64,000 nt of DNA from Fidelibacterota bacterium. GTDB taxonomy: Bacteria > Fidelibacterota > Marinisomatia > Marinisomatales > UBA1611. Shown one piece after another: positions 28,512 through 38,635 of the stretch (position 1 is the stretch's first letter; each line of letters begins with the position of its first letter). The notes below the pieces were generated by a model that searched no databases, had not been told where the DNA came from, and saw nothing but the letters and a program-made list of their open reading frames with translations. The stretch covers positions 1-64,000 of the forward strand of contig JADHUI010000002.1 of the NCBI GenBank assembly GCA_016784605.1, read 5' to 3'. Made by a program: the position numbers and the translations under genes.

Positions 28512-29882
28512 TTGCTTGTGAAAGAACTTAAAAAATCTCGTTTAGACTCCTTTCTAAATAATCCTCCGAAAGCACTTTGGACCTTAGCAATTCCTGTCAT
28601 GGCTGGAATGGGAATCCAATCACTTTACTCTATTGTTGATATGATATTTATTGGCAAGTTAGGCGGTGACTCTATCGCGGCGGTAGCTTTTAATATGCCA
28701 TTATTTTTCTTAGTTCTTGGATTAACAATGGGTTTAGGGTCTGGCGTATCAGCCACTGTCGCTCGGTATATAGGCGCTAAAGATAAAACAAATGCGGATA
28801 ACAGCGCAGAGCATGCCATTTTAATTGGATTGGTGATAAGTGTCGTTTTAACAACTCTTGGGCTCTTATATGGAAAAGTAATGTTATTCAAATTGGGAGC
28901 AACAGAAGCAATAGTCGAATTATCGTGGTTGTATTTAAAAATAATTTGCTATGGTCTTCCATTCATGGTCTTTTCAGCTTTTTTCCGATCAATTTTAGCA
29001 GGTGAAGGTGATATGAAATTCCCTATGATGGTTGCAGGATTAGGAACAATCTTAAATATCATTTTTGATCCCATATTTATTTTTACTTTAAATTATGGTG
29101 TTGCTGGTGCCGCCATGGCTACTGTGATTAGCCAGCTTATTGTCTTTATTGTATTCGTATATATGTTATTTTTCAAAGATCATGCTTATGTTACTTTTAA
29201 ATTAAAAGATTTTACATTTTCACATAAAATTCTTGGTGAAATAATAAAAATCGGATTACCGGCTTCAATGTCGATGGTTATTATGGCGACAGGACAAGCC
29301 GTTTTTAATAAAATATTAATCCACTATAATGCAGAATCTGTTGCCGCATACCAAGTTGCGGGGCGACTAGACATGTTAGTTTTTCTCCCAATAATGGCCA
29401 TTGCTCACGGACTGACAACTTTGGTGGGTATGTTTTTTGGCGCCAAAGAAACAAAAAAATTAAAAGAAATAGTAAAATATGGAATAACGCGTTCTGTATT
29501 GGTGACAATGATAACATCAACAATTGTTTATATTTTAGCACCAACTCTTATTCGATTATTTACCCCAGAACCAGATATTCAGCGTATTGCTATTCAATAT
29601 TTAAGAACAATGGCATTTGCGTATCCATTTGTCGCTGTTGCGATGACGAGTGGCCGAATTATGCAAGGATTAGGGAAAGGATTACCGATGCTAGTCATAA
29701 CCGTCATTCGTGTTTTATTAGTATCATCCCTTTTATCATTATATTTTGCCTTTGTACTCGAAAAACCTGTTGAATATGTATGGTATGCTATGGTGATTTC
29801 AACATTTGTTTCGGCAACAATTAGTGTCACATGGGTACGATCGGTGTTTAAGAAAACTGTTAATCCATTATTGGAAAAATAA
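28512..29882 (+). CDS. MATE family efflux transporter
   Basis: 12-TM; ALWTLAIPVMAGMGIQSLYSIVDMIFIGKLGGDSIAAVA. Start codon uncertain. Confidence 0.93.
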   Translation: MLVKELKKSRLDSFLNNPPKALWTLAIPVMAGMGIQSLYSIVDMIFIGKLGGDSIAAVAFNMPLFFLVLGLTMGLGSGVSATVARYIGAKDKTNADNSAEHAILIGLVISVVLTTLGLLYGKVMLFKLGATEAIVELSWLYLKIICYGLPFMVFSAFFRSILAGEGDMKFPMMVAGLGTILNIIFDPIFIFTLNYGVAGAAMATVISQLIVFIVFVYMLFFKDHAYVTFKLKDFTFSHKILGEIIKIGLPASMSMVIMATGQAVFNKILIHYNAESVAAYQVAGRLDMLVFLPIMAIAHGLTTLVGMFFGAKETKKLKEIVKYGITRSVLVTMITSTIVYILAPTLIRLFTPEPDIQRIAIQYLRTMAFAYPFVAVAMTSGRIMQGLGKGLPMLVITVIRVLLVSSLLSLYFAFVLEKPVEYVWYAMVISTFVSATISVTWVRSVFKKTVNPLLEK

Positions 29883-30167
29883 GTGTCACTTGCAACTAGA
29901 CAGGAAGTTAAATCTGCGTTAAACGAATTAAATGGATGGGTGTATAGTAATGGGAAACTATCAAAAGAACTCACTTTCGACTCTTATATGGAGGGGATAA
30001 AATTTGTAAATTCTCTTGCACAAAAGGCCGAAGAAGTAAATCACCATCCGGACTTAGAAGTGGGTTGGTGTAGAGTAAAAGTGTCGTACACATCTCATGA
30101 TCAGGGTGGGGTTACACCAGAATGTATATCGATGGCTAAATTAGTTGAAAAATTGTTATTAATTTGA
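29883..30167 (+). CDS. phhB: 4a-hydroxytetrahydrobiopterin dehydratase (pterin carbinolamine dehydratase)
   Basis: FVNSLAQKAEEVNHHPDLEVGWCRVKVSYTSHDQGGVT signature; GTG start. Confidence 0.9.
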   Translation: MSLATRQEVKSALNELNGWVYSNGKLSKELTFDSYMEGIKFVNSLAQKAEEVNHHPDLEVGWCRVKVSYTSHDQGGVTPECISMAKLVEKLLLI

Positions 30168-30180
30168 TTGAACGATTAAG

Positions 30181-31107
30181 ATGGAAACATTTATAGGACT
30201 TATTCAAGAAAGTATTAGCGGTATCGCTCTTGGGTCTATTTATGCACTGATCGCATTAGGGTTTACTCTAATATATAAAGCAACTGAAGTGGTTAATTTT
30301 GCGCAAGGTGAATTAATGATGGTAGGCGCTTATGTAAATTTTTATTTTGTTACCACCTTTATGACACAAAATGGCGAACCCACTGTTGGTATATTTTTGA
30401 TAGCCTTTGCGGGTAGTATTATTTTTGCATTCGTATTTGGATGGGTTTTAGATTGGGTTATTAATCGTCCTCTTAAAGATGAACCGATTTTCTCAGTGAT
30501 AATGGCTACAATAAGTTTATCCATTATTCTTCGTGCTCTGGTTGCTATGATTGCTGGACCCATGAGCCTAATTCCATATTCTCCATTTGGAAATAAAATA
30601 TTATCGATAAATGGGATTATTATATCTATGTTGGATTTATCTATTATTATCAGTGCCATAATTCTTGTTATCCTATTTTACTACTTTTTCAATAAAACGA
30701 AGTGGGGTGTTGCCATGCAGGCAACATCAGAAGATCCTGTGGCTGCACAACTTATGGGAATTCCGGTTAAACGCGTCTATGGGCTTGTTTGGATATTTTC
30801 TGCTCTTGTAGCAACTATTAGTGGAATACTTTTAGCTCCCCGGATGTCACTATTAGATACATCAATGGGCTTCTTAGGTTTAAAAGCTTTTCCTGCAGCT
30901 GTTTTGGGAGGCTTCGGCTCAATAACAGGAGCAATTGTGGGTGGCATTATTATGGGAGTTATTGAAACGATAAGTATGGGAACATTATCCTACCATTTTG
31001 GATGGATAAAAGAAATGAATGATATTATCGTTTGGATTGTACTCATTGCTGTTTTAATGGTTAAACCGGACGGTCTATTCGGCGAAGAAAAGGTTAAAAA
31101 GGTCTAA
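30181..31107 (+). CDS. livH: Branched-chain amino-acid-type ABC transporter permease
   Basis: GIALGSIYALIALGFTLIYKATEVVNFAQGELMMVGAY. Confidence 0.92.
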   Translation: METFIGLIQESISGIALGSIYALIALGFTLIYKATEVVNFAQGELMMVGAYVNFYFVTTFMTQNGEPTVGIFLIAFAGSIIFAFVFGWVLDWVINRPLKDEPIFSVIMATISLSIILRALVAMIAGPMSLIPYSPFGNKILSINGIIISMLDLSIIISAIILVILFYYFFNKTKWGVAMQATSEDPVAAQLMGIPVKRVYGLVWIFSALVATISGILLAPRMSLLDTSMGFLGLKAFPAAVLGGFGSITGAIVGGIIMGVIETISMGTLSYHFGWIKEMNDIIVWIVLIAVLMVKPDGLFGEEKVKKV

Positions 31108-32138
31108 TGAAGGGCCGATACGAAGACGAAAACTTAACCTGGATTCCACTATTAATTGTGGGAATCTTTTTACTCCCTTTTATGTTGAAGGGAATAACCT
31201 ATAGTTATAAATATTATTTATTTGTTTTAAATATGGCCGGTATTTATATCATTTTAACGGTAGGGCTTGACTTGTTAAGTGGCTATACAGGATTAATTTC
31301 ATTAGGTCATTCAGCCTTTTTAGCCATTGGTGCTTATACTTCGGCAATCCTAGTAGATCAAGTCGGCATTCCATTTATTTTATCTTTAGTGATTTCACCA
31401 TTAATCGTGGGAATTTTTGGTTTCTTAATTGGGTTTCCTGCATTAAGAATTACTGGAATGTATCTCGGTTTGACAACGATGGGTTTTGGGTTTATAGTTA
31501 AACGACTTATTATTGCATTAAGAGTCTGGACGAAAGGTGCAGGTGGATTAGAAGTATCTCCGCCAGTTATTTTTGGTTTTACATTTAATTCGGATTGGGA
31601 TAATTATTTTCTGATTTTCACATGTGCTATTATTGCCGTTGTCGTAGGGCGTCGCATTGGGAAATCTAAAATAGGACGGGCATTAATGGCAATTCGTGAT
31701 TCTGAGCAGGCAGCGGAAGCAACCGGCGTTCATTTGGCCAAATATAAAATGTTAGCTTTTTTTATTTCGGGATTGTTTGCAGGGTTTGCAGGTGCATTAT
31801 TTGCTCATACAAGTCACTTCATTTCTACCGATCATTTTGATATAATATTATCAATTTATTTTATTATTATGATTCTCGTTGGAGGTGTCAGTTCAATCTA
31901 TGGAGCTGTTTTAGGAACACTTTTTATTGTTTTATTAGACTATTTATTTGTGCCGGAATTAAAAGATTTAATTCATGGGGTTTTTAATATTGAAGGGGGT
32001 GATATACAGTCACTCCTGTTCGGATTAATTATGTTTTTATTTATCATATTTCAGCCAACTGGATTGTATGGAATGTGGATAAAAATGAAAATATATTGGA
32101 AATTATTCCCCTTTAACCCTAAAAAAAGACTTATTTAA
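31107..32138 (+). CDS. livM: Branched-chain amino-acid-type ABC transporter permease
   Basis: LDLLSGYTGLISLGHSAFLAIGAYTSAIL; RDSEQAAEATGVHLAKYKMLAFFISG. Confidence 0.92.
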   Translation: MKGRYEDENLTWIPLLIVGIFLLPFMLKGITYSYKYYLFVLNMAGIYIILTVGLDLLSGYTGLISLGHSAFLAIGAYTSAILVDQVGIPFILSLVISPLIVGIFGFLIGFPALRITGMYLGLTTMGFGFIVKRLIIALRVWTKGAGGLEVSPPVIFGFTFNSDWDNYFLIFTCAIIAVVVGRRIGKSKIGRALMAIRDSEQAAEATGVHLAKYKMLAFFISGLFAGFAGALFAHTSHFISTDHFDIILSIYFIIMILVGGVSSIYGAVLGTLFIVLLDYLFVPELKDLIHGVFNIEGGDIQSLLFGLIMFLFIIFQPTGLYGMWIKMKIYWKLFPFNPKKRLI

Positions 32139-32158
32139 TGAATAACCAAGGAGGTATC

Positions 32159-33325
32159 ATGAAAAAAGCAACTGGATTATTTATCCTTACGGGACTTCTG
32201 GTCATGGGGTGCGGAAATCGCGCATCAGCACCAGGTGTTTCTGAAGATAAAATATTAATTGGAAATGTCCAGGATTTAAGTGGCCCAATGAAAGAATTAG
32301 GCGCGGTTTTACCCGCTGGTTCGAATCTCTATTTTCGTTATGTGAATGAAAATGGAGGTGTTCACGGTCGGCAAATCGAAATGAAAGTGGAGGACCATCA
32401 GTATAATCCACAAAAAGCTGTGGCAGCTGCAAAGAAATTGATTGAGAAAGATCAAGTCTTTTGCCTGTACCAAGTGATTGGAACATCGCCATGCGAAGCT
32501 ATTCGTCCCATATTAGCTGAATCAGGCACGCCTTTGGTAGCGCCTGCGACACAATCTGGTTCAATGTCGGATATGTCTCGCGAAGCTGCAGATCTCATTT
32601 TCCATACAGATACGGGGTATGACAAACAAACTAGGATTCTTGTTGACAATATTCTTGCCGACAATGTGAATGCAAAAATTGGCCTTATTTATCAAGATGA
32701 CGATTATGGCGAAAATGTATTGAAAGGTGCAGCAGTTGCTGAATCGAGTACTGGCGTAGCTATACAAAAAGAAGCTTACCAACGTGGTGCAACAGATTTT
32801 GCAGGCCAAGTAGCAAATTTAATGAAAGGTGGAGCCACTCATGTAATAATTGCTGGTGTTGTGAAAGAACCTATCATTGTAATGAAAACCGCAGCAGCGA
32901 TGGGATATGCTCCTAAGTTTTATGGAACAAGCCCAACAATGGATCATAGAGTTTCATTAGCAGCAGGTCCAGCAGGAGAAGGGTTTACATCAGCTAATTT
33001 TGCTAGTTTGTGGAATTCTGATGCTGTAGCAGCTGTTCTTTATCGTGAACTTTGTTCAAAATATGAAGTGCCTGAAGCATATATGGGTATGTACCATTTT
33101 TATGGTTTCATTACGGCCCAAGTATTAGTGGAAGGATTAGAACGTGCTGGGCAATACCCAACTCGCGAACGATTAGTTAATGGACTTGAAACATTAAACA
33201 ATTGGGACGGTGGAGCATTTCCTCCAATTACATACAGCCAAACGGATCATGCTGGGACAGAATCAGTCATTCTTGTAGAAGTAAAAGAGGGTGTTCAAAC
33301 TGTTATAACGGATTGGATTGACTAG
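32159..33325 (+). CDS. livJ: ABC substrate-binding lipoprotein (LivJ-like)
   Basis: LLVMGCGN lipobox; VSEDKILIGNVQDLSGPMKELG periplasmic-binding fold. Confidence 0.9.
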   Translation: MKKATGLFILTGLLVMGCGNRASAPGVSEDKILIGNVQDLSGPMKELGAVLPAGSNLYFRYVNENGGVHGRQIEMKVEDHQYNPQKAVAAAKKLIEKDQVFCLYQVIGTSPCEAIRPILAESGTPLVAPATQSGSMSDMSREAADLIFHTDTGYDKQTRILVDNILADNVNAKIGLIYQDDDYGENVLKGAAVAESSTGVAIQKEAYQRGATDFAGQVANLMKGGATHVIIAGVVKEPIIVMKTAAAMGYAPKFYGTSPTMDHRVSLAAGPAGEGFTSANFASLWNSDAVAAVLYRELCSKYEVPEAYMGMYHFYGFITAQVLVEGLERAGQYPTRERLVNGLETLNNWDGGAFPPITYSQTDHAGTESVILVEVKEGVQTVITDWID

Positions 33326-33343
33326 AAATAAAATATATCTGAT

Positions 33344-33373
33344 GAAGGCCCTGGGTATCCGGGGCCTTCTTTA
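33344..33373 (+). terminator. Rho-independent terminator/attenuator between livJ and livG
   Basis: GAAGGCCCTGGGTATCCGGGGCCTTCTTT hairpin. Confidence 0.75.
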
Positions 33374-33378
33374 TCATT

Positions 33379-34140
33379 ATGGCTGATCTTCATATAAATA
33401 ATCTTCGAATGCAATTTTCTGGCGTTGTGGCGTTGGATAATGTTTCATTTTCTGTAAGTGGAGGAGAAATATTTTCTCTCATTGGATCAAACGGTTCGGG
33501 AAAATCAACATTGTTTAATTGTATTAATGGATTTAATCGTCCTCAAAAAGGGACTATTGAATTTGATAATATAAATTTGTTGTCAAAACAACCTCATGAA
33601 ATTATTCAAAGCGGTATTGCTCGAACATTTCAGAATATTCAAAATATTCCCTTCATGACTGTATTGGATAATATTTTACTCGGTGCGCATCATCGTATTG
33701 ATTCTAAAGCAACAATAAAAAGATGGTTAAGTCGAAGTCAGAGAGAAGCTGAAGAAGCAATGGGATTAGAGATTTTAGACTTTTTAGGCATCGCGAACTA
33801 TGAACAAAAATATATGACGGGTCAACCTTATGGTATTCAAAAATTAACCGAAATTGCACGTGCGTTAGTGGGAAAACCAAAGTTAATACTTATGGATGAA
33901 CCTGCAGCCGGTATGAATGATCAAGAGACACAAGAGATTGCTAAAATTATTTCTGAAATAAGAGATGAACTCGGTATTACCGTTCTTGTTGTTGAGCATG
34001 ATATGAGTCTCGTTATGAGCATTTCAGATCGAGTGTGCGCTTTAGACTCAGGGAAAATATTAGCCATGGGTAAACCAGATGATGTCAAAAATCACCCAGA
34101 TGTGATTAAAGCATTTTTAGGAGATTCTGACGATGCTTAA
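33379..34140 (+). CDS. livG: ABC transporter ATPase
   Basis: Walker A GSNGSGKST; LivG-type length, VVEHDMSLVMSISDRV. Confidence 0.93.
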   Translation: MADLHINNLRMQFSGVVALDNVSFSVSGGEIFSLIGSNGSGKSTLFNCINGFNRPQKGTIEFDNINLLSKQPHEIIQSGIARTFQNIQNIPFMTVLDNILLGAHHRIDSKATIKRWLSRSQREAEEAMGLEILDFLGIANYEQKYMTGQPYGIQKLTEIARALVGKPKLILMDEPAAGMNDQETQEIAKIISEIRDELGITVLVVEHDMSLVMSISDRVCALDSGKILAMGKPDDVKNHPDVIKAFLGDSDDA

Positions 34141-34876
34141 ACTGGTTGGCGTAGAAACGTATTATGGAAAAGTAAAGGCACTTCATGGTGTTTCTCTTGA
34201 GGTAAAAAAAGGACAGCTAGTAACAATCCTTGGTGCAAATGGCGCTGGGAAAACGACCATTTTGAAAGCCATTAGCGGTTTAGTAGAACCTGAACAAGGG
34301 TCGATTCATTTTGAAGAGAAACGTATTGATAGATTGGATCCAGAAAAAATCGTATCAATGGGGATTGGACACGTACCTGAATGGAGACGAATATTTCCTG
34401 AATTGACGGTTGAAGAAAATTTATTGATGGGTGGATTTCTTATCAAAGAAAAAGACCTTTTACATGATCGAATGCAAGAAGCGTTTCATCATTTTCCGAT
34501 TTTAAGTAAAAGAAAAGAACAAAAAGCAGGAACCATGAGTGGTGGCGAACAGCAAATGTTAGCCATTTCTCGAGCGCTTATGATTAAACCAAAACTCTTG
34601 TTATTGGATGAACCTTCTTTGGGATTATCGCCATTATTGGTTCAAGATATATTTGCCACGATCAAAGAGCTGCATAAATCTGGGGTTACCATATTGCTTG
34701 TAGAACAAAACGTAAATCGAGCTTTATCCATAGCAGATTATGGGTATGTATTAACCACAGGTAAAATATTCTTAAGTGGGACGTATGAAGAATTATTAGA
34801 TGAAGAAAAAGTACGTGAACAATATTTAGGAGAAGGCAAATATGTGAGACGATCAAAATTGTGGAGTGGTGGATAA
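34133..34876 (+). CDS. livF: ABC transporter ATPase
   Basis: GANGAGKTT, SGGEQQMLAISRALM, LLLDEPSLGLSPLLV. Confidence 0.94.
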   Translation: MLKLVGVETYYGKVKALHGVSLEVKKGQLVTILGANGAGKTTILKAISGLVEPEQGSIHFEEKRIDRLDPEKIVSMGIGHVPEWRRIFPELTVEENLLMGGFLIKEKDLLHDRMQEAFHHFPILSKRKEQKAGTMSGGEQQMLAISRALMIKPKLLLLDEPSLGLSPLLVQDIFATIKELHKSGVTILLVEQNVNRALSIADYGYVLTTGKIFLSGTYEELLDEEKVREQYLGEGKYVRRSKLWSGG

Positions 34877-36708
34877 TGATTGATCTCAAGGTTTATAATA
34901 CTGTCCCGAAATTATTTTGGTACCATGTTGAAAATAATGGTGACAAAATATCCATATGGAGAAAAGAAAAAGGATTGTGGGAATCCACAACTTGGGCAGA
35001 ATATGGTAATTATGTAAAAGATATCGCAAATGCATTACTTGATGCGGGTGTTAAACGTGGAGATAAAGTCTCCATCATTAGTTTGACTCGCTATGAATGG
35101 GTTGTTGTTGATTTAGCTATTATGTCTATTGGTGCAGTCACTGCTCCAGTTTATCCATCAAATACGGAAGAACAGGTTGAGTATATTGTTGACCACAGCC
35201 AATCCAAATTTGTTTTTGGGGAAGATCAAGAACAATTAGATAAAATGACAGAAATTTGGCCCAATATACCCGAAGTGGCTCAATTGGTCATTTTTGATAA
35301 ATATGTTCCAAAAGAAATTAATCATGTAATGACTTTGGATACTTTTCGAGAAAAAGGAAAGGCATACGGAGAACAAAATCCAAATGAATTGAAAAATAGA
35401 ATTCAAAATGGGAACCCAGAAGATTTGATTAGTTTTATTTATACTTCGGGAACGACGGGGAATCCCAAAGCTGGAATGATAAACAGTCGTAATGTTTTAG
35501 CTGTTGTAAAACATTTGCCGACAATTTATGGAATTTCAGAAAAGGATACTTCTATAGCCTATTTACCTTTGTCACACATTGCAGAACGTGACTTAGGCCA
35601 TTTTATGAAATTATGTTCTGGGAATATTACAATATTTGCAGAATCCATAGAAGATATGGCGGCCAATTTACGCCAAACAGGTCCCACCATTATGTTTGGG
35701 ACTCCACGCGTATTTGAAAAGTTTTATGCTCGGATTTCTTCTGGTGTAAAGGATGCGACTTGGCTCCAAAAAACGATTTTTAATTGGGCAATAGAAGTCG
35801 GAAAACAATACACACATAATAATGATAAAGAAATAGCACATTCTCTTTTTCTAAAATTGAAACATGCCATAGCGCATTTTCTCATTTTTGAAAAAATACA
35901 TGATATTTTTGGCGGGAATATTCGATTTATGATTTCAGGTGCCGCGCCCATTTCGCCAAATATTGTCCATTTTTTCCATTGGGTTGGGTTGGATATTTAT
36001 GAAGTATATGGTATGACAGAAACAACAGGGTTGATTTCAGCCAATCAAATGGGAAGAGCTAAAATTGGTTCAGTGGGTGAAATATATTTAGATACAGAAG
36101 TCAAGATTGCTGAAGATGGTGAAATCTGTTGTCGTGGTCCACAAAATATTTCTGGTTATTACAGGAATGATGAAGCCACAAAAGAATTACTCATTAAAGA
36201 TGAAAACGGTTTAGAATGGCTACATACCGGAGACGTGGGTCATATTGATGAAGATGGCTATTTGTTTATCACTGATCGGAAAAAAGATTTAATTATAACA
36301 GCGGGTGGAAAAAATGTTGCTCCCCAAAATATAGAGAATCTGATGAAAACAAGTGCCTATATTTCACAAGCCATGGTTTACGGTGACCGTAAACCATATT
36401 TAACGATGCTCCTTACTTTGGATGAAGATGAAATTGCAAAATTTGCGCGAGATAGAAAAATATTATATCAAGATTTAGCCGATTTATCCAAGAAACAGGA
36501 AGTGGTTGATTTATTGCACCATGAAATATCGATGCTAAACAAAGAATTAGCCAGTTATGAATCCATTAAAAAATTCCATATTCTAGAAGAAGAATTAGAC
36601 CAAGATAAGGATGAAGTTACACCAACACTTAAAGTAAAAAGAAAAGTTGTGATTACTAATTATCAATCAATTATTGATCAAATGTATGGTGGGAAAAAAG
36701 CAGACTAA
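34876..36708 (+). CDS. Long-chain fatty-acid-CoA ligase-type AMP-binding protein
   Basis: FIYTSGTTGNPKAGMINSRN, VYGMTETTG, WLHTGDVGHIDEDGYLFITDRKKDLIITAGGKNVAPQNIE. Confidence 0.93.
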   Translation: MIDLKVYNTVPKLFWYHVENNGDKISIWRKEKGLWESTTWAEYGNYVKDIANALLDAGVKRGDKVSIISLTRYEWVVVDLAIMSIGAVTAPVYPSNTEEQVEYIVDHSQSKFVFGEDQEQLDKMTEIWPNIPEVAQLVIFDKYVPKEINHVMTLDTFREKGKAYGEQNPNELKNRIQNGNPEDLISFIYTSGTTGNPKAGMINSRNVLAVVKHLPTIYGISEKDTSIAYLPLSHIAERDLGHFMKLCSGNITIFAESIEDMAANLRQTGPTIMFGTPRVFEKFYARISSGVKDATWLQKTIFNWAIEVGKQYTHNNDKEIAHSLFLKLKHAIAHFLIFEKIHDIFGGNIRFMISGAAPISPNIVHFFHWVGLDIYEVYGMTETTGLISANQMGRAKIGSVGEIYLDTEVKIAEDGEICCRGPQNISGYYRNDEATKELLIKDENGLEWLHTGDVGHIDEDGYLFITDRKKDLIITAGGKNVAPQNIENLMKTSAYISQAMVYGDRKPYLTMLLTLDEDEIAKFARDRKILYQDLADLSKKQEVVDLLHHEISMLNKELASYESIKKFHILEEELDQDKDEVTPTLKVKRKVVITNYQSIIDQMYGGKKAD

Positions 36709-37139
36709 TCGATATCTTTTTTAAAATGTGTCGCACGTCGAGAGATTGAAAATCCTACTTTTTCGTGTGCATGAATACTGAGTGGATAATCTTGAGTTGT
36801 ATCCGAAGCCATTTCGAAACATCCATTTTCTATTGCCCACAACTCAGCCTGATTATATAACGCTAATCCAAAACCGTTCCCTTGATATTCAGGTTTAACA
36901 TACCATCCTTCTACATACCCAATTTTATTTGATTTACATCCTAGAGCTTTATCTTTAATTGATAAATCTAAAAAGCCAATTGGATTTGAATTTTTATAAT
37001 AGATCCAACTTATTTGTTTAGGATCTTGAAGTGCTTTTCTACAATCAGGCAGAAGTTCATCGACAGTGTGCATAGGCCATAATTCGACTTGGAGAGTTAG
37101 AAGAGTATTAATATCAACAATTTGAACTTCTTTAATCAT
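36705..37139 (-). CDS. GNAT acetyltransferase resembling aminoglycoside 6'-N-acetyltransferase
   Basis: VEGWYVKPEYQGNGFGLALYNQAELWAIENGCFEMASDTTQDYPLSIHAHEKVGFSISRRATHFKKD. Confidence 0.78.
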   Translation of the reverse strand: MIKEVQIVDINTLLTLQVELWPMHTVDELLPDCRKALQDPKQISWIYYKNSNPIGFLDLSIKDKALGCKSNKIGYVEGWYVKPEYQGNGFGLALYNQAELWAIENGCFEMASDTTQDYPLSIHAHEKVGFSISRRATHFKKDID

Positions 37140-37142
37140 CGA

Positions 37143-38180
37143 TTAACTATCAGAAATGTTTAATCTATTCTCTAAATCGAGAAATGACTGTTTAAAATGA
37201 TGTATCATTCCCATTTTAGTTTCAATGGGTTGAAGACTAGATTGAATTCCATTTAATACAAGGTGTTTGATTGTTTTTATATCAAAATGAAATGTGTCAA
37301 CAATGTTTAAAAATTCTTTGGTCAAGGTTGTACCAAACATGGGAGGATCATCTGAATTAATGGTGAGACATAATCCTTCTTCTAATAATTGAGGTAATGG
37401 ATGTTTGTCAAATGATTCGAAGACTCCGAGTTTTACATTGCTTGTTGGGCAAACTTCTAATGGGATTTGATGATCTCTCAAATATTGGACTAATTCTGGA
37501 TCTTCAATACAACGAACACCATGACCAATTCGTATGGCATTTAGTGATTGTATAGACCCCCAAATACTTTTCGGCCCTTCCGTTTCTCCTGCATGTGGTA
37601 CACTGGCTAAATCAAATTTTTTTGCTCTCCGAAAAATAGATTCAAATAATTCGGGTGGATGTCCAATTTCTGGGCCGCCTAACCCAAGAGCGACTATTCC
37701 ATTTCCCCTATTACGAATCGCCCAATTGACTAATTCCATTCCATCATCTATTGCTGTTTTCTCACGTGACATATCAGGGATGAGCCGTAATGTTACGCCT
37801 AATTCTTTTTCAGCTTCAAATCGTGCCTTATTTATTGCTTTTAATTGATCGTCTAAGGACACCTTATGTCTATGGTCTAATGGGGTAAAGGTTACTTCAG
37901 AATATTGAATATTTTGATGAGCTTGATTTTTTAAAAAATCGCTACTAATTAATTCAAAATCTTCCGCCGTTTGTAAACATTCACCTAAAATCCTATAAAT
38001 ATCGATAAAATGGTCAAAATCACTAAAAGAATACCATTTCTCAATATCGTCTAATGTTGATACGGGGAGGGATACATTATTTTTATCTGCGAGCTTGAGT
38101 AGCGTCTTTGGTTGAATGGAACCTTCCAAGTGTACATGTAATTCTACCTTTGGCATTTTACGAATAAATGAGTGAAGCAT
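37143..38180 (-). CDS. add: Adenosine deaminase
   Basis: MPKVELHVHLEGSIQPKTL; HAGETEGPKSIW; RIGHGVR; LEVCPTSNVKLG; LTINSDDPPMF. Confidence 0.94.
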   Translation of the reverse strand: MLHSFIRKMPKVELHVHLEGSIQPKTLLKLADKNNVSLPVSTLDDIEKWYSFSDFDHFIDIYRILGECLQTAEDFELISSDFLKNQAHQNIQYSEVTFTPLDHRHKVSLDDQLKAINKARFEAEKELGVTLRLIPDMSREKTAIDDGMELVNWAIRNRGNGIVALGLGGPEIGHPPELFESIFRRAKKFDLASVPHAGETEGPKSIWGSIQSLNAIRIGHGVRCIEDPELVQYLRDHQIPLEVCPTSNVKLGVFESFDKHPLPQLLEEGLCLTINSDDPPMFGTTLTKEFLNIVDTFHFDIKTIKHLVLNGIQSSLQPIETKMGMIHHFKQSFLDLENRLNISDS

Positions 38181-38182
38181 AT

Positions 38183-38635
38183 TTATAATTCTTTTCTGAA
38201 AAAGATTTCGCCTATTCGATTTTCATTTATATTGGATAATAAACCAATTTCTTTAAAGCCCATATGTTTATGCCATTCCTGTGGTTCAGGTTCATTTTCC
38301 ATGGATGAACTAATGTAATAAGAATAGTCCTGCAACTTTAATACATCTTCTAGGAATGATAATAATTCTTTTCCAATCCCTTGTTTTCGGTATCTACTTT
38401 TAACCATAAGTAAAGATAAGAAAGGTAAGTGTCCCCACATAAATTCATATCGTATATGCCCAACATGCTTTCCTTCAAAAAGTGCAACCATAATGTGTCG
38501 GGACCGAATTTGATGCATTAAAACTTCATCTTTTAATGGATGTTGCCAGTGGAGATATTCGAAGTCTGACTCTTCCGAAAATCGAACAGATATATTCATT
38601 AGATTGATTAGACCGATACGAGTTTTATTAACCAA
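38183..38635 (-). CDS. GNAT family N-acetyltransferase
   Basis: LMVKSRYRKQGIGKELLSFLEDV; start likely internal (MNISVRF). Confidence 0.8.
   Translation of the reverse strand: MVNKTRIGLINLMNISVRFSEESDFEYLHWQHPLKDEVLMHQIRSRHIMVALFEGKHVGHIRYEFMWGHLPFLSLLMVKSRYRKQGIGKELLSFLEDVLKLQDYSYYISSSMENEPEPQEWHKHMGFKEIGLLSNINENRIGEIFFRKEL

Noticed and set aside
29594-29974. 126-aa minus-strand ORF
   Set aside because: Antisense to MATE/phhB coding sequence, low-information composition.
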